Assembly: GCA_021163465.1 (NCBI GenBank)
Contig: JAGGWU010000008.1
Span: forward strand, 1-7,936
DNA: 7,936 nt
Reading direction: 5' to 3'
Source: Candidatus Bipolaricaulota bacterium
GTDB lineage: Bacteria; Bipolaricaulota; Bipolaricaulia; Bipolaricaulales; Bipolaricaulaceae
Part shown: piece after piece, positions 1 through 5,331 of the stretch
Layout: each line of letters begins with the position of its first letter
Numbering within the stretch: the first letter of the stretch is position 1
Notes under the pieces: generated by a model
Databases searched by the model: none
The model's input: only the letters and a program-made list of their open reading frames with translations
Told to the model about the DNA's origin: nothing
Translations under genes and position numbers: made by a program

Positions 1-90
1 GATCACACCATCTTCGTGGGCGAAGTGGTGGATGCGTGGGCCGGGGACAGGGCCCCGCTTCCGTATGACCCACGGGACTATTGGAGCTGA
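1..90 (+). CDS. flavin reductase-like protein, C-terminal end (partial)
   Basis: Reading frame 1 is open from the window edge to a TGA at 88-90 and gives 29 residues beginning DHTIFVGEVVDA and ending PLPYDPRDYWS. The pattern 'GDHTIFVGEV...PLLY' near the C terminus is typical of the flavin reductase-like FMN-binding family, which includes flavin:NAD(P)H oxidoreductases and small FMN-binding proteins that use a split-barrel fold. The catalytic core lies outside the window, so the substrate cannot be judged. The gene points towards hrcA and its last 13 bases overlap the hrcA 3' end on the opposite strand. The family call rests on about 20 informative residues and is moderate. Confidence 0.6.
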   Translation, partial: DHTIFVGEVVDAWAGDRAPLPYDPRDYWS

Positions 91-1145
91 GCCCTTCCCT
101 CGGAACCGGAGGCGACAGATGCGGGAGCGGCCGCGGTGTAGGCGGAGAGCGCCCTGGCAATGAGCTCCACCGCGGAGATCGCCTTGGAGTAATCGAGCCA
201 CATAGGGCCGAAGGTCCCGAGGACTCCCTGCCCGTGGTAGAAATCGGCGCTCACCAGGGCGAACTCCTCGAGCCCCTTTACGGGGAAATCCCCCACCCGG
301 ACCTCGATCCCCTCACGATCCGGACGGCTTTCAAGCACAAGCTCCATGAAGAGCCGTTCATCGCCGATAACCCGGAAAAGCGGTTTTATATTGCAGCCCG
401 CTCGGATCGCCTCGGAAAGGTATTCGAGCCCGGAGAGGTACACTTTCCTGTTCTCGCGACCCAAGGCCCTCAGGATCTCCTCCACGATCCAGCTGAATTT
501 GCGGGCCCGGGGTCCCAATTCCTCCACGATGGTCCCGGCGTCCTTGAGTGTACGGCCCTTGAGGATCTCCTCCAAGGCTTCCTCGGCCTCCTTCAGTTCG
601 GCCTCGTTCACCCTTTGGGGAAGATGGATGGGGAACCTCTCGGACAGTTCCCCTTCGGTGAGAAGGTGAAGGGAGATCTCTTTCTCCCCGGTCCTGATCA
701 ATACCGCCCGGGCAATCCGGAGGCTTCCGATGTCCGGGGAGATGATGAAGCCCATCTGCGAGGACAGGGAGGCGATGAACGTCGCTGCCTCCTTCCAGAT
801 GTCGAAGGTGGTGGGATGAGCAAGGAGCGAGGCAATCCCTTCGAACGCCTTCTCCAACCCTTCCAGGGCCCGCTCGGCCGCCTCGCCATGGGATCTGAGG
901 GAATTTAGAATCCAACGGGCATAGAAGCGGAAGCCCTTTGCGGTGGGAACCCGTCCGGAAGAGGGAAAAGGCTTGTAGATGTACCCTTCCCGTTCCAACG
1001 CGGCGAGATCGTTACGCACCGTGGCCGGACACCACCGGTAGCCGTATTCCTTTACCAGCTCGCTGGAGGAGATCGGCTTCCGGATCTTCGTGTAGAGCTC
1101 CACGAGATCCCGTAATATGGCATAACGACGGTCCCTTGGCTTCAT
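78..1145 (-). CDS. hrcA: HrcA, heat-inducible transcription repressor
   Basis: HrcA represses class I heat-shock genes (groES-groEL, dnaK operon) by binding the CIRCE inverted repeat; GroEL helps it fold. The 355-residue product (ATG at 1145) has the usual family length. Residues 1-80 form the winged helix-turn-helix, with the signature ATVRNDLAALEREGYI followed by SSGRVPTAKGFRFY. The C-terminal GAF-like region carries VIGDE and the family motif GTFGPMWLDYS near 310-320, normally written G-x-IGPTRMDY, so the TRM triplet is replaced by MWL. The last about 20 residues are an Ala/Ser-rich tail. A GTG at 1149-1151 is in frame, but AAAGGG at 1152-1157 abuts it and is better spaced (about 6 nt) for the ATG at 1143-1145. 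hrcA stands alone here: no grpE, dnaK or dnaJ follows, and no CIRCE sequence (TTAGCACTC-N9-GAGTGCTAA) is seen. Confidence 0.95.
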   Translation of the reverse strand: MKPRDRRYAILRDLVELYTKIRKPISSSELVKEYGYRWCPATVRNDLAALEREGYIYKPFPSSGRVPTAKGFRFYARWILNSLRSHGEAAERALEGLEKAFEGIASLLAHPTTFDIWKEAATFIASLSSQMGFIISPDIGSLRIARAVLIRTGEKEISLHLLTEGELSERFPIHLPQRVNEAELKEAEEALEEILKGRTLKDAGTIVEELGPRARKFSWIVEEILRALGRENRKVYLSGLEYLSEAIRAGCNIKPLFRVIGDERLFMELVLESRPDREGIEVRVGDFPVKGLEEFALVSADFYHGQGVLGTFGPMWLDYSKAISAVELIARALSAYTAAAPASVASGSEGRAQLQ

Positions 1146-1151
1146 GGCCAC

Positions 1152-1435
1152 CCTTTACTATGTAACGGGAAAGCCCCGCTCGATTCAAGCTCCCTTTTCC
1201 CCGGTTCAGATGTGAGCTTACCGCGGATGCAGGGAGAAGGCGTGGGCAGAGGGGGTTCCCCGCCGCTATGTTTGAGAAAGGCGAGCCTCGGGCGCCCAAC
1301 CCGCATCCCCTGCAACCGGCAGGCTCAAGCCCCATTGCTTCCTAGGTGAAAGCACACGGCGCGTGTTTTCCACAAGGTCACTACCCCAGCTCTGTTCACA
1401 CGCCACATGGAGAGCGCCCCGATGCCCGAGACCAT
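1152..1435. other. gene-free stretch upstream of hrcA, possibly structured
   Basis: About 285 bases between hrcA and the terminator of the secreted-protein gene contain no convincing open frame on either strand. I looked for tRNA, tmRNA, 4.5S/SRP, RNase P and CIRCE signatures and recognised none. Several complementary stretches exist on the minus strand: CCTGC/GCAGG with a 5-base loop (1306-1320), GAGCCT/AGGCTC around it, GGATGCGGG pairing with CCTGCATCC (one G-U, 9 pairs) and CTCGGGC pairing with GCCCGAG. In DNA this GC-rich such matches can arise by chance, so a non-coding RNA or long hrcA leader is only a possibility. Confidence 0.3.
1159..1188 (-). promoter_or_regulatory. possible hrcA promoter
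   Basis: On the minus strand TTGAAT (1183-1188) and TACATA (1159-1164) are separated by 18 bases and would start transcription about 10 bases before the hrcA ribosome binding site. The -35 matches 4 of 6 consensus positions and the -10 only 3 of 6. The -35 lies within a 13-base imperfect inverted repeat, GCTTGA-A-TCGAGC on the minus strand (1178-1190), a conceivable small operator. It is unlike CIRCE. Weak evidence. Confidence 0.3.
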
Positions 1436-1460
1436 AAAAAGGGGCCGCGCCCACGGCCCC
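1436..1460 (-). terminator. intrinsic terminator of the VWA-protein operon
   Basis: On the minus strand GGGGCCG-TGGGCG-CGGCCCC forms a perfect 7-bp GC stem with a 6-base loop, followed directly by TTTTTATGG. This is a classic Rho-independent terminator starting 33 bases past the TAA at 1493-1495. A smaller GCGGG/CCCGC hairpin (1473-1488) lies between the stop codon and the terminator and may protect the 3' end. Confidence 0.9.
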
Positions 1461-1492
1461 TGCTTATCCCCCGCGGGAACGAACCCGCTGCT

Positions 1493-3619
1493 TTAGGGAT
1501 CTACCTCCACCCTGGGCGGCTCGTTCACCGGGATCACGGTGATGGTGAGGTAATCCACCGCGTCGGCACCACAGGGATCTACCGCCCGGATGGCCAGCTT
1601 GACCTCCCTGGGCTCGCACCCGCGGTACATGGGAGCGGTGTAGGAAGTGACAAGGCTGTTTGGATCTGAAATCGCGCCCTCGCCTTGGATGATGGTCCAA
1701 AAGACCCGGACCGCTTCCCCGTCCGGGTCGCCCGCCCGGGCGCAGAGCCTCACCGTCTGGCCCGCCTGTACCACCAGGTCGTCCCCGGCATCCACCCAGG
1801 GCGCATGATTCACGTTGCGCACATAGACCCGCACCGTATCCTTGGCCACCGCGCCGCAGGCGTCCCGGACCGTCAACGTGAGGGTAACGTACTCCCCTTG
1901 GCAGTCGGTGGTTAGGGGCGCGGTGAATATCGGGTTGAGGACGCTAGGATCATTCAAGGAACCCCGGTTGCAGCCGATGGTCCAGGTATAGGTAAGTGGG
2001 TCCCCATCGGGATCCATGGCCGAAGCCTGTAGGGTTACGCTTCCGCCTTCATCCACAACCAGATCGGGCCCGGCGTCCACCCGCGGCGGATGGTTCACGT
2101 TGCGCACGTAGATCACCACCGAAGAGGCGCTTTTGGCTCCGCAGGTATCCACCGCCTCCAGGGTCACGGTCACGTATTGGCCCTCACAGCCGGAGACCAT
2201 GGGCGCACACCACGTGGTCTCCAGGGAATGGGGATCGGAGAAGGAGCCCGCGTTGGCCCGCCAGGTGACGGAAGCGATATTGCAGTCGGGATCGTAGACC
2301 TTCGCCTTAAGCGGGATGCACTGGCCTTCGTCCACCACCTTGGAGACCTCGGGCCTCCGCTCACACGTGGGCGGTTTGGGCGTGGGCGCGCAGGGGGAAG
2401 GCTTCATTTCCGGCGGCCGGGCTCCCCCGCACGGGGCACAAAGCCTCACCTTGGGCTTGGCGCAGGGAGGACAGGCTCCCTCGTCGTACAGGAAGTTATC
2501 CCCGGGACCGCCGTCGAGGTAGTTGCAGCCCGGGCCTCCGAGGAGCGTGTCGTTGGAGCGTCCGCCGTAAAGGGCATCGTTGCCCTCCTCGCCCTCCATC
2601 CGGTCGCTCCCATCCTCCCCGAAGATCACGTCGTTGCACACACCCCCGAGGAGGACGTCGTTGCCCGGTCCGCCCAGGATCAGGTCGCTCCCGTCGCCGC
2701 CCTGGACGATGTCGTTGCACGGCCCGCCCACCAGGAGGTCGTTACCCCCGAAGCCGAGGATCCCGTCGGATCCATCCAGGCCGAGGATGATATCGTTTCC
2801 GTGGGTGCCGAAAAGGGTATCGGGCCCATCCGAGCCGACCACCACGTTGTCAGGCGGGTTGCGCTCCAGGAACCGCAGGATGACACACCACATCGGGTCG
2901 GAGACCGGATAAGGCAGGTGGGCCAAAAGGAGCTTCACCACCTCCGGGTCGACGTTGTAACAGGTGAGCATCGGGGGCACAGGAGGTGCGGTTGTGGCCG
3001 GTGTCGCCAGCACTTCGCGCAGGGTGGCGAGCAGCGAACCCAGTTCCTCTACGCGCCAAAAGCGGCCTCCGCCCGCGACGGCAAGTTCCCGTAACGCCGC
3101 CTCCTCCTCGGGCTTCACCGCCAGCCCCACCACGTCCACCACACAGCCTCCGGCGGCGAGATCCCGCGCCACGCCCACGGGGTCTCCGCCACAGGTCTCC
3201 ATGCCGTCGGTGATGAGGACGATCCTGCAGGGGGGAGAGGCCTTTCCCGCGGCGAACTCAAGCGCATACGCCAGCGGAGTCTTTCCTTGCGCCTTCAGCC
3301 CTTGCACCCACTGCACGATCTCGGCGCGCACATCCGCCCCGTGCAACCCCATCTCCAGCGCCAGCTCCACATCGCGGCAGCTCTCCGGTTCCCTGTCCTT
3401 GGGGATGCGGTGGCCGAAGACCACAAGGCCGAACGGCATCTCATCCGGTAGTTCCATCACGAGCTCCCCCAAGGCGTCCTTGGCCCACTGGATCCTGGGC
3501 ATACCTTGGAAGGAGATGTTCATGGAGTTAGAGGCGTCCAGGATGAAGATCACACCCCCGGGTGAGGCCAACGCCGTGAACCCCAACGTCAGGGCGCACA
3601 GCAGGATGTATTTCCTCAC
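1493..3619 (-). CDS. secreted VWA / RTX-like / Ig(PKD)-like repeat protein
   Basis: A 708-residue protein starting at GTG (3617-3619), 5 bases after a strong AGGAGG; this start gives a clean Sec signal peptide (MRKYILLCALTLGFTALA, then cleavage). Residues 21-205 are a von Willebrand A domain with an intact metal site: D28-x-S30-x-S32, T114 (GKTPLAYAL) and D138 (LITDG). Residues 264-380 are 13 tandem RTX-type nonapeptides (xxNDxxxGG), a calcium-binding beta-roll. Residues 381-422 are a Cys/Pro linker with CPPC and CAPC. Residues 423-697 are three Ig/PKD- or cadherin-like domains of about 95 residues, linked by NVNHPP and NVNHAP and each with a DPD motif. The protein stops just after VNEPPRVEVDP, which resembles the beginning of a fourth copy. 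It has 26 cysteines outside the signal peptide, suggesting disulfides in an extracytoplasmic protein. No transmembrane anchor or sortase motif is visible. It likely binds ligands or surfaces in a metal-dependent way; its partner is unknown. It is the last gene of its unit. I do not recognise a characterised homologue with this full architecture. Confidence 0.9.
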   Translation of the reverse strand: MRKYILLCALTLGFTALASPGGVIFILDASNSMNISFQGMPRIQWAKDALGELVMELPDEMPFGLVVFGHRIPKDREPESCRDVELALEMGLHGADVRAEIVQWVQGLKAQGKTPLAYALEFAAGKASPPCRIVLITDGMETCGGDPVGVARDLAAGGCVVDVVGLAVKPEEEAALRELAVAGGGRFWRVEELGSLLATLREVLATPATTAPPVPPMLTCYNVDPEVVKLLLAHLPYPVSDPMWCVILRFLERNPPDNVVVGSDGPDTLFGTHGNDIILGLDGSDGILGFGGNDLLVGGPCNDIVQGGDGSDLILGGPGNDVLLGGVCNDVIFGEDGSDRMEGEEGNDALYGGRSNDTLLGGPGCNYLDGGPGDNFLYDEGACPPCAKPKVRLCAPCGGARPPEMKPSPCAPTPKPPTCERRPEVSKVVDEGQCIPLKAKVYDPDCNIASVTWRANAGSFSDPHSLETTWCAPMVSGCEGQYVTVTLEAVDTCGAKSASSVVIYVRNVNHPPRVDAGPDLVVDEGGSVTLQASAMDPDGDPLTYTWTIGCNRGSLNDPSVLNPIFTAPLTTDCQGEYVTLTLTVRDACGAVAKDTVRVYVRNVNHAPWVDAGDDLVVQAGQTVRLCARAGDPDGEAVRVFWTIIQGEGAISDPNSLVTSYTAPMYRGCEPREVKLAIRAVDPCGADAVDYLTITVIPVNEPPRVEVDP
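1529..2353 (-). repeat. three tandem Ig/PKD-like domain repeats
   Basis: These bases encode residues 423-697 of the VWA protein. Copies 1-3 share V-V-(D/Q)-(E/A)-G, DPD(C/G), a (S/N)DP-S-L/V-T-(C/T)AP segment, C-x-(G/P)-x-x-V-x-L-x-(A/V)-(V/R)D-x-CGA, and V-x-VNxxP at the junction. The two conserved cysteines recur at 478/493, 573/588 and 668/683, an exact 95-residue step, which argues for recent domain duplication and for an intradomain disulfide in each copy. Confidence 0.85.
2480..2830 (-). repeat. 13 RTX-like nonapeptide repeats (27-nt units, 81-nt super-repeat)
   Basis: These bases encode residues 264-380 of the VWA protein, thirteen contiguous 9-residue units with consensus x-G-(N/S)-D-x-(L/I)-x-G-G. 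Within 2534-2776 the units fall into three successive triplets: DGSD-type, (G/P/E)GND-type and (PC/VC/RS)ND-type, which is an exact 27-residue (81-nt) period. The first two and last two units are more divergent, and the last two have CN or DN in place of ND. This looks like growth by duplication of a three-unit block. Confidence 0.9.
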
Positions 3620-4176
3620 TTTCTCCTCCTTTCCTGGGGATCCCCCAAGCCCCACAGCCCTTTACGCCATTTTACCGGCGAAGGCGTTCGGGAACTGTGA
3701 TGTGCACCACGTTGTGCTCGTTTCTCCCAGGGAAGGGCGGCGAGGAGTTCCCGGCGGCGGGTCTTGGAGATCTCGGCGGAAAGCTCATCACCTTTGACCT
3801 TGCCGCAGCCGATCACATCGCCCCGGTAAACCAGGGCTACATACCCCTCCGGAGCCCCGGGCTTCTTCACCGTCTGTCCCAAAAGCAGCTTCTCGAGCTC
3901 TTCGAGCTTCACCTCGACCTTGTTTTTCGCGATCGCCTTTCCGAGGAGGGAAAGGCCGAAGCTCGCGGGCTTCAGGCCCCGGTCGTGGAGGTAGAAGAGC
4001 CTCACCCCCACGGAGTGGACCTTGACCCCCTCGGGGAGGAAATCGGCGGTGGCAAGCCAAAGGCCTCGGGCCCGCTCGATCACCTTTCCCGGGAGCTCCT
4101 CTATCCCGAACCGCTCCCGGAGGTACCCCAGGGCTACCTCACCCCAAGCGCCTGAGGACCGCAACGAACCCCCCAT
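3616..4176 (-). CDS. PUA-like C-terminal domain of RsmF-type methyltransferase, in +1 frame
   Basis: This frame continues the preceding methyltransferase. Its conserved part starts at GEVALGYLRERFG and ends around ISKTRRRELLAALPW. It resembles the RNA-binding C-terminal region that follows the catalytic domain in long RsmF/YebU-like proteins: a segment comparable to RLYLLPEGLP-LGVRVLRxGLxLGE, then a PUA-like piece with GYVALVYRGDVIGCGKVKG and a basic K-T-RRR end. If separately translated, the start could be ATG at 4174-4176 or TTG at 4162-4164; neither has a convincing ribosome site. If fused, deleting one G of the GGGG run at 4142-4145 joins it in frame and yields about 450 residues, normal for the long family. 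The ORF ends at a TGA (3616-3618) overlapping the GTG of the next gene. Its last about 35 codons have poor GC at third positions, and a second shift at the AAA run 3721-3723 would end it at TAA 3672-3674 instead. It could be a programmed frameshift, a sequencing indel, a split gene or an early pseudogene. Confidence 0.7.
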   Translation of the reverse strand: MGGSLRSSGAWGEVALGYLRERFGIEELPGKVIERARGLWLATADFLPEGVKVHSVGVRLFYLHDRGLKPASFGLSLLGKAIAKNKVEVKLEELEKLLLGQTVKKPGAPEGYVALVYRGDVIGCGKVKGDELSAEISKTRRRELLAALPWEKRAQRGAHHSSRTPSPVKWRKGLWGLGDPQERRRK

Positions 4177-5029
4177 CGGAGTCGAAATGGTGCGGATAAA
4201 TCCGAACGGCCTTTTCCATCTCCCTCCCGTACTCCTCCCGGCCAAACCGGGGGAGCCCCCGCTCGTGGGGCACCGGAGGCTCCCAGGGGAGTATCTCCGC
4301 CAGCCCCTTCTTCAGGGCTCGGCTCACCACACCCTCGTTCTCCTCCGGGGCGATGGTGCAGGTGGAGTAAACCACAATCCCTCCGGGCACCACGAGTTCC
4401 AGGGCCCGGTAAAGGAGGCCCCGCTGGAGCGCTGACATGCGCTGGATGTAGGAAAGGGAAGCCCCTTGGCGGAGATGGGGGTATTTCCGGGCCGTGCCCT
4501 CGGCGGAGCAGGGCGCATCCACCAATACCCGGTCGAAGATCCCCTCCCCCGGGAAATGTTCCCCGCGGCACTCGGTAACCACGCAACAGATCGCCCCCAT
4601 CCGATAGATATTAGCCATTAAAGCCCGAAGGCGCTTGGGATTCGCGTCGTTGGCCACCAGGGTCCCCCGGTTCTCCATCAGGGCTGCGATCTGGGTGGTC
4701 TTCCCCCCGGGGGCGGCACAGAGGTCCAGGATCCGCTCCCCGGGCCGCGGATCCAAGGCCAGAACGGGAAGGGTCTGGCTTGCCTCCTGCACGTAATAGA
4801 GCCCGAGCCAATGTTCCAAGGTGGCGCCGATGGGGATCTCTCCCTCCACCTGGAAAAGGATGGGGTTCCAAGGAAGCCTCTCCAGGGTAAAGCCCTTGTC
4901 CTCCAGGCGGGTCCTCAACTCTTCCGCGTTCGTCTTGAGGGTGTTGGTCCGGATCACGGTGGGAAGCGGCGTGTGAATAGCCTCCCAGAACCTTTCCCAA
5001 TCCGGGATGATGGACCTGTACCTTTCCAT
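4139..5029 (-). CDS. RsmB/RsmF/NOP2-family RNA (cytosine-5) methyltransferase, catalytic part
   Basis: Transfers methyl from S-adenosylmethionine to C5 of a cytosine in rRNA or tRNA. The visible motifs, numbered from the GTG at 5032, are complete: an N-terminal RNA-binding segment with TVIRTNTLKTN (24-34), SAM-binding motif I DLCAAPGGKTTQIA (103-116), the acidic ribose-binding NDAN (128-131), motif IV DAPCSAEGT (172-180, C175) and motif VI YSTCTIAPEENE (222-233, catalytic C225). It ends HHFDSDGGFVAVLRRLG, the normal end of the catalytic domain. ATG 5027-5029 (296 residues) and the adjacent GTG 5030-5032 are both possible starts; neither has a strong ribosome site. Long family members carry a C-terminal PUA-like region, which here is in the +1 frame from 4139 onward. 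The gene begins about 60 bases after tRNA-Arg on the same strand with no terminator between, so co-transcription with the tRNAs is likely. Motifs do not decide between an rRNA and a tRNA target. Confidence 0.93.
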   Translation of the reverse strand: MERYRSIIPDWERFWEAIHTPLPTVIRTNTLKTNAEELRTRLEDKGFTLERLPWNPILFQVEGEIPIGATLEHWLGLYYVQEASQTLPVLALDPRPGERILDLCAAPGGKTTQIAALMENRGTLVANDANPKRLRALMANIYRMGAICCVVTECRGEHFPGEGIFDRVLVDAPCSAEGTARKYPHLRQGASLSYIQRMSALQRGLLYRALELVVPGGIVVYSTCTIAPEENEGVVSRALKKGLAEILPWEPPVPHERGLPRFGREEYGREMEKAVRIYPHHFDSDGGFVAVLRRLG

Positions 5030-5092
5030 CACACAACGGTAAAGGCCGGGGCCGTTTCAAGGAAGGGATAAAGGGCGCTTTCTGTTACCACT

Positions 5093-5170
5093 TGGTACGC
5101 CCGGCAGGATTTGAACCTGCGACCTCTGGCTCCGGAGGCCAGCGCTCTATCCGGGCTGAGCTACGGGCGC
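5093..5170 (-). tRNA. tRNA-Arg (anticodon CCG)
   Basis: Complete cloverleaf on the minus strand: acceptor GCGCCCG/CGGGCGT (G1 opposite U72), D arm GCTC/GAGC, anticodon stem CTGGC/GCCAG with loop CTCCGGA (anticodon CCG at 5133-5135), a 5-base variable loop, and T arm GCAGG-TTCAAAT-CCTGC. The body is 75 nt, with discriminator A and an encoded CCA (5093-5095). It reads the arginine codon CGG. It begins only 2 bases after the 3' end of tRNA-Ser(GCU). Confidence 0.98.
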
Positions 5171-5172
5171 TT

Positions 5173-5264
5173 CGGAGGGAGCGGGATTCGAACCCGCGGC
5201 TGAGCTTTTTAGGCCCAGCTACGGCTTAGCAAGCCGTCGCCTTCGACCGCTCGGCCATCCCTCC
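5173..5264 (-). tRNA. tRNA-Ser (anticodon GCU)
   Basis: Class II tRNA of 92 nt on the minus strand: acceptor GGAGGGA/TCCCTCC, anticodon stem ACGGC/GCCGT with loop TTGCTAA (anticodon GCT at 5228-5230), long variable arm GCTGGGC-loop-GCTCAGC (7 bp), T arm GCGGG-TTCGAAT-CCCGC, and discriminator G as expected for serine. CCA is not encoded; the discriminator is followed by AA and then tRNA-Arg. It reads AGC/AGU. A strong promoter lies just upstream. Confidence 0.98.
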
Positions 5265-5279
5265 CTGGGTTTCGTCCCC

Positions 5280-5308
5280 ATTCTATTCACTCCTTGAAAC
5301 CCTGGCAA
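5280..5308 (-). promoter_or_regulatory. promoter of the tRNA-Ser/tRNA-Arg/methyltransferase unit
   Basis: Minus-strand TTGCCA (5303-5308) and TAGAAT (5280-5285) are exactly 17 bases apart; each box matches 5 of 6 sigma-70 consensus positions. Initiation would fall about 10 bases before the first base of tRNA-Ser. This is the only clear promoter for the downstream genes as far as the terminator at 1436. Confidence 0.85.
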
Positions 5309-5323
5309 GCATGGGGCTAGTAT
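5294..5323 (+). promoter_or_regulatory. promoter of the HAD phosphatase gene
   Basis: Plus-strand TTGAAA (5294-5299; 5 of 6) and TAGTAT (5318-5323; 4 of 6) are 18 bases apart. The predicted start near 5330-5332 coincides with the ATG at 5332, giving a leaderless mRNA. The promoter overlaps the opposing tRNA promoter over 5294-5308. Confidence 0.6.
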
Positions 5324-5331
5324 CCCCCGCC

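Noticed and set aside
1300..1360. Minus-strand segment with CCTAGGAAGCA resembling the SRP RNA apical loop
   Set aside because: The essential GGTC-AGG and GGAAGGAAGCAGC context is missing and the flanks do not pair as a 4.5S hairpin.
1473..1488. Hairpin with GCGGGTTCG resembling a tRNA T arm
   Set aside because: No acceptor, D or anticodon arm can be built around it; it is more likely a small 3' hairpin before the terminator.
2090..3094. Long plus-strand open frame (334 codons) opposite the VWA gene
   Set aside because: It mirrors the RTX repeat region in GC-rich DNA, has no ribosome site or recognisable domain, and the minus-strand product is strongly supported.
3617..3655. Upstream start for the VWA gene adding 12 residues (MGLGGSPGKEEK)
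   Set aside because: It would bury the AGGAGG ribosome site inside the coding sequence and spoil the signal peptide; GTG 3617-3619 fits both.
5311..5331. Upstream ATG for the HAD phosphatase
   Set aside because: It lies between the -35 and -10 boxes of the promoter, has no ribosome site, and adds residues before the conserved start.
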